From Candidatus Sphingobacterium stercoripullorum (lineage in GTDB: Bacteria > Bacteroidota > Bacteroidia > Sphingobacteriales > Sphingobacteriaceae), in the NCBI GenBank assembly GCA_019114715.1, contig DXEZ01000215.1, positions 1 through 13,949 of the forward strand: a stretch of 13,949 nucleotides of DNA, in the 5' to 3' direction. This document shows positions 7,375 through 13,949 of this stretch, piece after piece; position 1 is the first letter of the stretch, and every line of letters starts with the position of its first letter. Under the pieces are notes generated by a model that was not told the origin of the DNA, did no database searches, and was given only the letters and a program-made list of their open reading frames with translations. The translations under genes and the position numbers were made by a program.

Positions 7375-8724
7375 ATGATAAACAAAGAAATGAAGTACAA
7401 AGCTTATCAGGTTCACAATTTTAGAACTATTCCACAAATTGAGGCCTTAAGTGAAGAAGAGAAAATGAACATTGAGGTAGTTGGAAATGTACTTCCTTTT
7501 AAAGTGAACAACTATGTAATCGACGAACTAATAGATTGGTCAAATTATCTTAACGATCCGATATTCAGACTTACATTTCCGCAAAAAGAGATGCTAGCCG
7601 AAGAGGATTTTAACACCATGAAAGAGGCACTAGATAAAAAGGTTGATAGAGACACACTTAAAAAAACTGCAGACACAATTCGTTTAAAACTAAACCCACA
7701 CCCAGCGGGTCAGTTGGAGATGAATGTGCCTGAATACAAAGGAGAGCGGTTACCTGGAATACAACATAAATATCGACAAACCGTGCTATTCTTTCCAAGT
7801 TCTGGCCAAACTTGCCACAGCTACTGTACCTTTTGTTTTCGCTGGGCTCAATTTGTAGGGATGGATGGCTTAAAGTTTGCCATGCGGGAAACCGAGCAAC
7901 TGGTAGGCTATTTAGAAGAGCATCAAGAAGCAACCGATATTTTATTTACCGGTGGAGATCCCATGATTATGAGCTTTAAAGTATTTAGCCAATATATAGA
8001 ACCATTTTTAGACAAGGATAACAAAACCAATATCCAAACCATTAGACTTGGAACAAAGGCTTTGGGTTTCTGGCCCTATAAATTCTTAACCGATAGAGAC
8101 GCTCAAGACTTCTTAGATTTATTTAAAAGAATTGTCGATAGCGGCATAAACTTGTCGATTATGGCACACTTCAACCACATCAATGAGCTGAAAACACCTG
8201 CAGTTAAAGAAGCTGTAAGGTTAATCCGTGAAACGGGTGCACAAATACGAACCCAGTCACCACTGATTAGACACATTAATGACGACGCTGATATGTGGGC
8301 GAAAATGTGGCGTAAACAAGTAAATATGGGAATGATTCCTTATTACATGTTTGTAGAAAGAGACACTGGGGCAAGACATTACTTCGAATTGCCACTTGCT
8401 GAAACCTGGGAGATATTCCAGAAAGCTTACCAACAGGTAAGTGGTGTATGCCGTACTGTTAGGGGGCCTAGCATGTCATGTACACCTGGTAAAGTACAAA
8501 TTGTAGGTACTCAGGAGGTTCCAATTAATGGAAAAATGGAAAAGGTGTTTGTTCTTCAAATGATCCAAGGAAGAAATCCAGATTGGGTTAATAGGCCTTT
8601 CTTCGCTAAGTACGATGAAAAAGCAAGATGGATGGATGATCTGAAACCTGCTTTTGGTGACGAATTTTTCTTTGATAAGGAGTTAACAGAAATGATTGAC
8701 GACTCACAATTACAAAGTGCATAA
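7375..8724 (+). CDS. KamA-family radical SAM/PLP aminomutase-like protein
   Basis: A cytoplasmic enzyme of the lysine 2,3-aminomutase superfamily, which moves an alpha-amino group to the beta carbon using a 5'-deoxyadenosyl radical and PLP. The radical SAM motif is CHSYCTFC (Cys147, Cys151, Cys154), followed by Arg156 at the position of the carboxylate-binding Arg134 of the clostridial enzyme. TGGDPM (192-197) is the SAM-binding GGD motif; AHFNHINEL and TQSPLIRHIND match conserved stretches of KamA. From PYY (322-324), Lys373 lies at exactly the spacing of the PLP Lys337. The usual glycine-rich PGGGGK is here SCTPGK, and the two substrate-amine aspartates (293, 330) align with Arg329 and Ser366. 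The C-terminal zinc cysteines of KamA are absent. The start could also be the ATG at 7390. Comparison is by eye against a remembered sequence. Substrate unknown; lysine is doubtful. Confidence 0.88.
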   Translation: MINKEMKYKAYQVHNFRTIPQIEALSEEEKMNIEVVGNVLPFKVNNYVIDELIDWSNYLNDPIFRLTFPQKEMLAEEDFNTMKEALDKKVDRDTLKKTADTIRLKLNPHPAGQLEMNVPEYKGERLPGIQHKYRQTVLFFPSSGQTCHSYCTFCFRWAQFVGMDGLKFAMRETEQLVGYLEEHQEATDILFTGGDPMIMSFKVFSQYIEPFLDKDNKTNIQTIRLGTKALGFWPYKFLTDRDAQDFLDLFKRIVDSGINLSIMAHFNHINELKTPAVKEAVRLIRETGAQIRTQSPLIRHINDDADMWAKMWRKQVNMGMIPYYMFVERDTGARHYFELPLAETWEIFQKAYQQVSGVCRTVRGPSMSCTPGKVQIVGTQEVPINGKMEKVFVLQMIQGRNPDWVNRPFFAKYDEKARWMDDLKPAFGDEFFFDKELTEMIDDSQLQSA

Positions 8725-8749
8725 GAATAATTAGCTAATATATTTATTT

Positions 8750-8775
8750 AAGCTGCTTTTAAAGCAGCTTTTTTT
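8750..8775 (+). terminator. Rho-independent terminator of the KamA-like gene
   Basis: AAGCTGCTT, loop TTA, AAGCAGCTT, followed by a T-run (8769-8775), 26 bases after the stop codon. This is a strong canonical terminator, which implies that the downstream PLP-enzyme gene has its own promoter. Confidence 0.93.
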
Positions 8776-8792
8776 ATGCCCTTAAATTTAAC

Positions 8793-8804
8793 AAATGATC
8801 ATTT
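8793..8804. repeat. 12-bp palindrome upstream of the PLP-enzyme gene
   Basis: AAATGATCATTT is a perfect palindrome in the 127-base gap between the terminator and the start at 8903, about 100 bases before that start. It could be an operator for a dimeric regulator, but AT-rich palindromes of this size also arise by chance. A near-match -7 element, TAAATTTA, is at 8872-8879. Confidence 0.35.
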
Positions 8805-8902
8805 ATAAATCAAATCAATCGTTAATCCATTAAAAAAAATAGCTAAAATTAACATTATGAAATAAAAACGTTAAATTTAATGCGAATATTAAATGCCCAA
8901 TT

Positions 8903-10081
8903 ATGTCAAAAATAGAAACAAAGCTAATTCATAGCGGACGCGAATACAACGAGACAAAAGCAGTGATCACTCCGATTTATCAAACTTCTACTTACTTAGC
9001 AGACCCCAACCCGGAAGAATATATAAAATCAGCAAGTACAGCCAATTACCCATATTTTTATCATAGACATGGGAACCCTTCCAACAGCCAAGTATCGGCA
9101 ACTTTAGCTGCACTAGAGCAAACGGAGGATGCAATGGTATTAGCAACCGGGATGGCGGCTATCTCTACAGCTGTTATAGCAGCTGTAAAATCTGGCGACC
9201 ATATAGTCGCACAAACCAGCCACTACTCAGGGACATCCTTACTATTTGAAAGTCTACTGCCCAAATACGGTGTAGAAATTACGCGTGTAGAGCAACATAA
9301 AACGCAGGAGATCATAGATGCCATAAGGCCCGATACTAGCCTAATCTATTTGGAGACACCATCAAACCCTAATTTAGCAATTACCGACTTACAAAGGGTA
9401 GCACAGGTTGCTAAAGAAAAGAAGATAACAACCATGGTGGACAATACATTTGCATCCCCTATCAATCAAAAACCTAAATGCTTAGGCATTGATATTATTT
9501 TACACAGCGCAAGCAAGTACCTCGGAGGTCATAGTGACCTTACTGCGGGTGTCATTTGCGGACCTGAATCGTTCATTAACAAGGCTTGGAAAACTCGATT
9601 AATCTTGGGAGGTAATTTAGCACCTATGGACAGCTTTTTACTTGCTCGAGGATTAAAAACGTTGAAGCTAAGAATGGAGCAAATTAATGCAACGACTCTT
9701 TCAATAGCCAAGTTCCTTGAAAATCAAGAGCAAATTGAAGACACGCTATACCCCGGTCTTCCATCTCACCCCCAGCATGAGCTAGCGAGCCAGCAAATGA
9801 CAGGTTTTGGAGGCGTGGTGAGCATAATCTTAAAATCAAAAACATCGAAAGATGCACTAATAAAAGCACAGCAATTCTTAAGTTCACTGAAAATATTCAC
9901 TAATGCTGCTAGCATAGGTGGAGTGGAGTCATTAGTGGTGCACCCGGCTAGCATGTTCGGAAGCCACCAGGAAAATGCCACCAGCAGTGTACCAGCAGGT
10001 CTAGTACGACTATCAATTGGCTTGGAACACCCAGATGATTTAATGGAAGATTTAAAAAATGCCCTAGAGACTATAAAGTAA
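8903..10081 (+). CDS. Cys/Met metabolism PLP-dependent enzyme (cystathionine gamma-lyase/synthase type)
   Basis: A cytoplasmic fold-type I PLP enzyme of the trans-sulfuration family. These enzymes catalyse gamma-elimination or gamma-replacement on cystathionine, homocysteine or O-acyl-homoserine. Lys205 in HSASKYLGGHSD is the Schiff-base lysine; Asp180 in VDNTFASP pairs with the pyridine nitrogen; Tyr53 and Arg55 in YFYHRHGNPS form the phosphate-binding YxR of the neighbouring subunit; Tyr108 stacks on the cofactor. At 392 residues it has the usual family length. The position of Cys116 of Pseudomonas methionine gamma-lyase (YGCT) is Gly110 here (YSGT), which argues against a dedicated methionine gamma-lyase. 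The exact reaction (CGL, CGS or a sulfhydrylase) cannot be read from sequence. It is monocistronic, downstream of a terminator, and ends 14 bases from the convergent phosphoesterase gene. Confidence 0.92.
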   Translation: MSKIETKLIHSGREYNETKAVITPIYQTSTYLADPNPEEYIKSASTANYPYFYHRHGNPSNSQVSATLAALEQTEDAMVLATGMAAISTAVIAAVKSGDHIVAQTSHYSGTSLLFESLLPKYGVEITRVEQHKTQEIIDAIRPDTSLIYLETPSNPNLAITDLQRVAQVAKEKKITTMVDNTFASPINQKPKCLGIDIILHSASKYLGGHSDLTAGVICGPESFINKAWKTRLILGGNLAPMDSFLLARGLKTLKLRMEQINATTLSIAKFLENQEQIEDTLYPGLPSHPQHELASQQMTGFGGVVSIILKSKTSKDALIKAQQFLSSLKIFTNAASIGGVESLVVHPASMFGSHQENATSSVPAGLVRLSIGLEHPDDLMEDLKNALETIK

Positions 10082-10095
10082 GGCTTAAGGAAAAC

Positions 10096-11373
10096 TTAAA
10101 CTGCCTGCAGTTCAAAAATTGTAATTTCAGGCAGTATTCCTACCCGCCCCGGGTATCCCAAAAAGCCGTACCCAACATTCACATACAAGGATTTATCATT
10201 CTCCGTATATAAACCAGCCCACTCCTTATAAATATATTGTGCCGGGCTCCACTGAAAGCTCTTGGCTCGAACACCAAATTGCATCCCATGGGTGTGACCG
10301 GCAAACATGACATCTATATCAGTATCCAACACCTGGGCTTTCCAATGCGAAGGATCGTGCGACAACAACAGTTTCACAGGGTATTCATCATTCACACCAG
10401 ATAAGGCTTTCTGTAAATCTCCTTTTTTAGGAAACCTCCCTAAGCCCCAATTCTCAACACCTACTAATGCAATCTTATCGTTACCCACCTGAATACTCCG
10501 GTGCTCGTCCCTTAATAAGTCCCAGCCCATCACTTTTTGAGTATCGACCAGCTTTTGAAGGTTGCGCCGCTTTTCAGGTGAATCAGCAGCACCAAAGTAA
10601 TAATCTCCGTAGTCGTGGTTACCCAAAATAGAATACACCCCAAAATCTGCTTTCAGCTTTGAGAAAATATCCTGATATTCACGCATTTCCTCTGCCTTGT
10701 TATTCACTAAGTCCCCCGTAAAGAATATAGTATCGGCTTTTTCCTTCAAAAGCATTTCTACTCCCCCTAAAACTGCTTTCTTATTGTAGAAGGAACCCGA
10801 GTGCACATCCGATATTTGAGCTATTCGGAAACCATGGAATGCTTTGGGGAGATTCTTCAAATGAAGGGCAACTCTTTTGATTCTGTAATCGTGAGCGCCA
10901 GAGATTACGCCCCATGAAAGTGGAAGTGCGGGAAGTGAGCCAATTAAAATACCAGATTTCATCAAAAAGTCTGATCTACTGATACCTTTGGTCTCTTTCA
11001 CAGATAGCTCAGGTGCAAGCTCCATTTTTTCCCCAGCCGGTGCTTCAACAGGTTCTTTGGGCTTATTGTTAGATCTGTTAAATAAGCGAGCAATCCAAAC
11101 ACCCCCTCTTCTAAAGTCATCTATTAAAATAATAGCGAAAAATAAAAACTTACAAACAGCTGTAATAAAGAATGCGACTAGAATTACCGAGCGAATACTT
11201 AAAGGAAGCTCAAATTTAAAAGAAGCCCATACACTAGTGAGCAAAACAACAGAATAGGTCCACCAAATATAGTTGAACGCTTTTGTTTTCACCCATTTTA
11301 TGGAAGTCGCTTTAAGCGCAAAAAATATATAAAAATCTAATGCAGCTAGTATAAATGAATTTAATACAAGCAT
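10096..11373 (-). CDS. Membrane-anchored calcineurin-like metallophosphoesterase (YkuE-like)
   Basis: A binuclear metal phosphoesterase on a membrane anchor. The metal-binding signature is complete: SDVHSG (Asp189, His191), TGDLV (Asp221), GNHDYGDYY (Asn252, His253, Asp254), SHDPSHW (His339) and GHTHG (His360, His362). The N-terminal 90 residues hold about three membrane segments (roughly 1-20, 36-52, 58-85). A charged linker (95-130) and SRSDFLMK plus a further hydrophobic stretch (138-156) follow before the catalytic domain. SRSDFLMK resembles a Tat motif with the second arginine lost. In Bacteroidota this multi-segment plus phosphoesterase layout is common. Known relatives act on phospholipids or UDP-diacylglucosamine, but no substrate can be assigned here. 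Its ATG is seven bases after the hemH stop, so it is translated from the same transcript. The hemH link is probably genomic convenience. Confidence 0.93.
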   Translation of the reverse strand: MLVLNSFILAALDFYIFFALKATSIKWVKTKAFNYIWWTYSVVLLTSVWASFKFELPLSIRSVILVAFFITAVCKFLFFAIILIDDFRRGGVWIARLFNRSNNKPKEPVEAPAGEKMELAPELSVKETKGISRSDFLMKSGILIGSLPALPLSWGVISGAHDYRIKRVALHLKNLPKAFHGFRIAQISDVHSGSFYNKKAVLGGVEMLLKEKADTIFFTGDLVNNKAEEMREYQDIFSKLKADFGVYSILGNHDYGDYYFGAADSPEKRRNLQKLVDTQKVMGWDLLRDEHRSIQVGNDKIALVGVENWGLGRFPKKGDLQKALSGVNDEYPVKLLLSHDPSHWKAQVLDTDIDVMFAGHTHGMQFGVRAKSFQWSPAQYIYKEWAGLYTENDKSLYVNVGYGFLGYPGRVGILPEITIFELQAV

Positions 11374-11380
11374 GTTCTTG

Positions 11381-12409
11381 TTATTTCCCTAATGCTAATT
11401 TTTTCAACAGCTGAATCCATTTTGGATTTAGGTTTAAACTTTCTACTAATTTAACCTCTTCTCCTCCCATTGCCTTAAACTCATCGGCATATTCAACTTC
11501 AATCTCATCAATTGTCTCTATGCAGTCGGCAACAAAGGCGGGGCTAAATACCAACAATTTTTTCTTTCCTTCTTTAGCCAAGCGCTCCAACACATCCGAT
11601 GTATACGGCTGAATCCATGGGGTCTTCCCTAATCTAGATTGAAAACACACCGTATAATCCCCTTCTTTCAGCCCTAACTTCTCTACCAGAAGCCTAGTAG
11701 TTCCATAACAGTGCGATAGATAACAGTGGGCTTTGGATTCTTTTTGACAGCTATCACATCCAAATTCAGGACACTGTAGCTCTCCACTAGGATCTACCTT
11801 ACCCAATTGCCTCACCGGCAAGCCGTGGTAACTAAACAAGAAGTGATCAAAGTGACTCAGGTCGTGTTTGTGTGCATTTTCAACAAACACATCAATCATA
11901 TCAGGCTCGTCGTGAAAATTACTTACGAAACTCACTTCGGGGAAATACTGCCAATTGCGCATAATTTCCATCACTTTATCAATTACTGATCCTGAAGTAG
12001 CTGATGCATATTGAGGGAATAAAGGAATTACACGGATAGACTCTAACCACATCCCTTCCATCTTTTTCAATGCACTTTCTATGGAAGGGTTTTGATAGCG
12101 CATCGCTAATTCGACATGATACTCATCCCCTAGCTCCTCTTGTAATAAACGTTGTTGCTCTTCGCTATAATACATTAATGGTGACCCAGTTTCCGGATCC
12201 CAAATTGTTGAATAAACTCGAGCTGTTTCTGGCGCTCTTCTTGGAGTAATTATTCCTCTAATCAACAAGAAGCGATTCAAGTAGGGAATATCCATTACCC
12301 TAGGATCCATTAAAAATTCATTCAAATAGCGCTTGACATCCTTCACGTCTATACTATCGGGAGTACCTAGTTGTACAAGTAATACGCCTTTTTTGGGTTT
12401 CATATCCAT
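11381..12409 (-). CDS. hemH: Ferrochelatase with internal cysteine cluster
   Basis: Inserts Fe2+ into protoporphyrin IX, the last step of protoheme synthesis. The N-terminus KKGVLLVQLGTPDS is typical. His195 in FSYHGLP and Glu298 in ADCIETIDEIEVEY are the invariant active-site pair (human His263, Glu343), and QSRLGKTPWIQPYT is the family signature. At 342 residues it is full length. Between the active-site His and the QSRLG motif lie five cysteines in 22 residues (213, 218, 221, 229, 234), a pattern seen in Bacteroidota and similar in kind to ferrochelatases that hold a [2Fe-2S] cluster. I chose the ATG at 12409. A TTG four codons upstream (12421) is part of a TATTTTTG promoter-like element and is rejected; ATG 12403 (MKPKKG) is also possible. 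The gene follows ispH after 78 bases and precedes the phosphoesterase. Confidence 0.95.
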   Translation of the reverse strand: MDMKPKKGVLLVQLGTPDSIDVKDVKRYLNEFLMDPRVMDIPYLNRFLLIRGIITPRRAPETARVYSTIWDPETGSPLMYYSEEQQRLLQEELGDEYHVELAMRYQNPSIESALKKMEGMWLESIRVIPLFPQYASATSGSVIDKVMEIMRNWQYFPEVSFVSNFHDEPDMIDVFVENAHKHDLSHFDHFLFSYHGLPVRQLGKVDPSGELQCPEFGCDSCQKESKAHCYLSHCYGTTRLLVEKLGLKEGDYTVCFQSRLGKTPWIQPYTSDVLERLAKEGKKKLLVFSPAFVADCIETIDEIEVEYADEFKAMGGEEVKLVESLNLNPKWIQLLKKLALGK

Positions 12410-12418
12410 AGTGGGAGG

Positions 12419-12426
12419 CAAAAATA
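12419..12426 (-). promoter_or_regulatory. Possible -7 promoter element for hemH
   Basis: Read on the minus strand this is TATTTTTG, a match to TAnnTTTG, ending nine bases before the chosen ATG. Transcription would begin about five or six bases before the start codon, a very short leader. No matching -33 TTTG is visible, and hemH may also be read through from ispH. Confidence 0.35.
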
Positions 12427-12487
12427 CATTAAATTCAAATTCTAAGTGTAAGAACTGAGTAAAATATCATGCTATGAGCACTGAAAA

Positions 12488-13336
12488 TCAGAAAGTCTCT
12501 AGAAGCACTTTTACATCTTCCATAAGCCACATCGGCGTTGAAGTCGCACCGCATATACCAATTTTCTCGCCATCTGAGAATAACGACTCGTCTAGCTCTT
12601 GAGGTTCAGAAATAAAGATAGTGTTCGGGTTGGCAGATTTACACACCTCATAAAGAACTTTCCCATTTGAAGATTTCCTTCCTGCAACAAAAACAATTTT
12701 ATCAAAATGTTTTGCAAAACTTTCTAAATCTTCATACCTATTGGATACCTGTCTACAAATCGTGTCGTTCGCCTGCACATCATACCCTCTATCTATAAGC
12801 TCTTGTTTAATCTCATAAAATCGATCTACACTTTTTGTAGTTTGACTAAACAAAGTGAAGCTTTTTGGCAGTTCAACCCCGTCTAGTTCGCTCAAATCTT
12901 GAAAAACAATAGCCTTATTATTTGTTTGACCTTGGAGACCGATAACTTCAGCATGTCCTGGTTTACCAAATATTAAAACAGGCTGCTCACCGTCATGAGC
13001 AGTTTTAATTCTGTTTTGCAACTTCAACACAACTGGACAAGAAGCATCAATCAATGTTATATTGTTCTCTAAAGCTAGCTGATACGTGTCTGGGGCTTCC
13101 CCGTGCGCTCGTATAAGGACCTTCTCATCATGAAGATCTTTCAGGTCTGCATGATTAATAATCCTTAATCCTTTTGCTTTTAATCGGGCCACTTCCTTAT
13201 CATTATGAACTATATCACCTAAACAATACAGGTAACCTTCTTCATCTAATATTTCTTCGGCCATATCGATTGCATACACAACACCAAAACAAAAGCCCGA
13301 GTCTTTATCTATGCTAACTATGAGATTCTTTGCCAT
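12488..13336 (-). CDS. ispH: 4-hydroxy-3-methylbut-2-enyl diphosphate reductase (IspH/LytB)
   Basis: Last enzyme of the MEP pathway: it reduces HMBPP to IPP and DMAPP in the cytoplasm using a [4Fe-4S] cluster. The three cluster cysteines are Cys16 (SGFCFGV), Cys100 (DASCPVV) and Cys194 (DTICRQVSNR), corresponding to E. coli Cys12, Cys96 and Cys197. Substrate-binding His44 (DIVHN), His78 (RAHGE) and His128, the catalytic Glu130 (GHAEVIG) and SQTT (164-167) are all present, as is the end GICGATSTPMWLMEDV. At 282 residues it is slightly short but complete for the family. The ATG at 13336 gives the typical lead-in to the first Cys and follows a -7 element by only four bases. It is the first gene of an ispH-hemH-phosphoesterase cluster and is divergent from ndk. 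Confidence 0.97.
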   Translation of the reverse strand: MAKNLIVSIDKDSGFCFGVVYAIDMAEEILDEEGYLYCLGDIVHNDKEVARLKAKGLRIINHADLKDLHDEKVLIRAHGEAPDTYQLALENNITLIDASCPVVLKLQNRIKTAHDGEQPVLIFGKPGHAEVIGLQGQTNNKAIVFQDLSELDGVELPKSFTLFSQTTKSVDRFYEIKQELIDRGYDVQANDTICRQVSNRYEDLESFAKHFDKIVFVAGRKSSNGKVLYEVCKSANPNTIFISEPQELDESLFSDGEKIGICGATSTPMWLMEDVKVLLETF

Positions 13337-13340
13337 GATG

Positions 13341-13348
13341 CAAATTTA
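13341..13348 (-). promoter_or_regulatory. -7 promoter element for ispH (leaderless transcript likely)
   Basis: On the minus strand this reads TAAATTTG, an exact TAnnTTTG, with only four bases (CATC) before the ispH ATG. A start site four or so bases past the element would fall on or next to the A of the ATG. The -33 region has TGTTTC (TTTC at 18-base spacing), one base from TTTG. Confidence 0.55.
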
Positions 13349-13363
13349 CTAAATCCTTTCCAG

Positions 13364-13395
13364 TTTGAAACATTCTTTACAATTACCTACCTTTG
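13364..13395 (+). promoter_or_regulatory. Bacteroidota-type promoter of ndk
   Basis: TTTG (13364-13367), a 20-base spacer, and TACCTTTG (13388-13395) match the Bacteroidota primary sigma consensus (-33 TTTG, 19-21 bases, -7 TAnnTTTG). The expected start near 13399-13402 leaves a leader of about 10 bases to the ATG at 13410. It faces the ispH promoter within a 73-base divergent region. Confidence 0.78.
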
Positions 13396-13409
13396 AAAAA
13401 AAAATGAAG

Positions 13410-13829
13410 ATGCTTACAAACAGAACCTTTACAATGATTAAGCCCGATGCAGTTAAAAATGGACACATCGGTGCAATTTTAAATGATATTTCAGAAGCTG
13501 GATTCAAGATCATCGCGATGAAATATATTCAGTTAAACAAAGAACAAGCTGGTGCATTTTATGCCGTGCATAAAGAGCGCCCATTCTACAATGATTTAAT
13601 TGAATTCATGACTTCTGGGCCTATTGTAGCTGCTATTTTAGAAAAAGAAGGCGCAGTAGAAGACTTCAGAAAACTCATTGGAGCTACTGATCCAGCTCAA
13701 GCTGATGAGGGTACAATCAGGCAGAAATATGCAAAATCCATTGATGCCAATGCGGTTCACGGATCCGATTCCAACGAAAATGCAGCAATTGAAGGAGACT
13801 TCTTTTTCTCTAAATTAGAGAGATTTTAA
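13410..13829 (+). CDS. ndk: Nucleoside diphosphate kinase
   Basis: Transfers the gamma phosphate of ATP to nucleoside diphosphates, balancing NTP and dNTP pools in the cytoplasm. The N-terminus NRTFTMIKPDAV holds the conserved Lys11. NAVHGSDS contains the phosphohistidine His117, and the end ENAAIEGDFFFSKLERF is characteristic. I chose the ATG at 13410, giving 139 residues, the usual Ndk length in this phylum; family members begin M-x-TNRTFTMIKPDAV. An ATG two codons earlier (13404) would leave almost no leader after the promoter. A TTG at 13365 in the same frame lies inside the -33 promoter element, and its N-terminal extension (HSLQLPTFEKK) has no family support. A terminator follows 23 bases after the stop, so the gene is monocistronic. 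Confidence 0.96.
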   Translation: MLTNRTFTMIKPDAVKNGHIGAILNDISEAGFKIIAMKYIQLNKEQAGAFYAVHKERPFYNDLIEFMTSGPIVAAILEKEGAVEDFRKLIGATDPAQADEGTIRQKYAKSIDANAVHGSDSNENAAIEGDFFFSKLERF

Positions 13830-13852
13830 GTTCTTTTTTCAAAGAGATTTAG

Positions 13853-13882
13853 AGGCCTGGGATAATTTTCTCAGGCTTTTTT
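13853..13882 (+). terminator. Rho-independent terminator of ndk
   Basis: AGGCCTGGGA (13853-13862), loop TAATTT, TCTCAGGCTT (13869-13878): a 10-bp stem with two G-U pairs running into six T residues (13877-13882). The remaining 67 bases to the window edge show T- and A-tracts and no recognisable gene. Confidence 0.88.
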
Positions 13883-13949
13883 ATTGACTTTAATTTCTTT
13901 TTTTTACAAAAAAATGAAACAACACCCCCCAGAGAACGCATAACATTAT

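Noticed and set aside
9684..9981. Two overlapping open frames on the minus strand inside the PLP-enzyme gene
   Set aside because: Antisense shadows of a gene with complete catalytic motifs; their translations show no recognisable family.
10101..10134. CTGCCTG/CAGGCAG inverted repeat near the end of the phosphoesterase gene
   Set aside because: It lies in coding sequence with a long loop and no T-run in either direction, so it is not a supportable terminator.
13914..13943. ATG and nine codons at the right edge of the window
   Set aside because: It stops after nine codons and has no promoter or family support.

Overview
The window looks like an ordinary AT-rich chromosomal segment from a member of the Bacteroidota, most likely Flavobacteriales-like. 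The protein families fit this. Starts also lack Shine-Dalgarno sites, and several genes are preceded by the Bacteroidota sigma-factor motif TAnnTTTG, once with a matching -33 TTTG. No species can be named. There are no tRNA, rRNA, CRISPR, IS, prophage or plasmid features, and no sign of recent transfer.

Layout. Positions 1-3591 (+) hold the core of the SUF iron-sulfur assembly operon, sufB (5' end off the window), sufC and sufD, closed by a strong terminator at 3636-3665. Positions 3687-4712 (-) hold a small DUF3820 protein and a family-2 glycosyltransferase. Positions 5038-6903 (+) encode an exported M1-type zinc aminopeptidase. A 471-base, hairpin-rich, gene-free stretch follows. Then come a KamA-family radical SAM/PLP aminomutase-like enzyme (7375-8724, +, own terminator) and a Cys/Met-metabolism PLP enzyme (8903-10081, +). 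A convergent minus-strand cluster follows, read in the order ispH, hemH, membrane metallophosphoesterase (13336 down to 10096). ndk (+) is divergent from ispH and ends in a terminator at 13853-13882.

How the genes relate. SufBC2D builds Fe-S clusters. IspH in the same window is a [4Fe-4S] enzyme of the MEP isoprenoid pathway, the KamA-like protein needs a radical-SAM [4Fe-4S] cluster, and the ferrochelatase carries a five-cysteine segment that may hold an Fe-S cluster. Ferrochelatase makes protoheme. The remaining genes (aminopeptidase, trans-sulfuration-type enzyme, phosphoesterase, glycosyltransferase, Ndk) are general metabolic or envelope functions with no visible joint pathway.

I found no clearly new multi-gene system. 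The points most worth a second look are: (1) the KamA-like enzyme keeps the radical-SAM and PLP anchor residues but has Arg and Ser where lysine 2,3-aminomutase has its two amine-binding aspartates, so its substrate is probably not lysine; (2) the structured 471-base stretch before it, with two mutually exclusive hairpins; (3) the compact ispH/ndk divergent promoter, where ispH looks leaderless; (4) the Cys-rich segment of the ferrochelatase. Several upstream TTG starts are probably false: those of ndk and hemH are the TTG of promoter elements.
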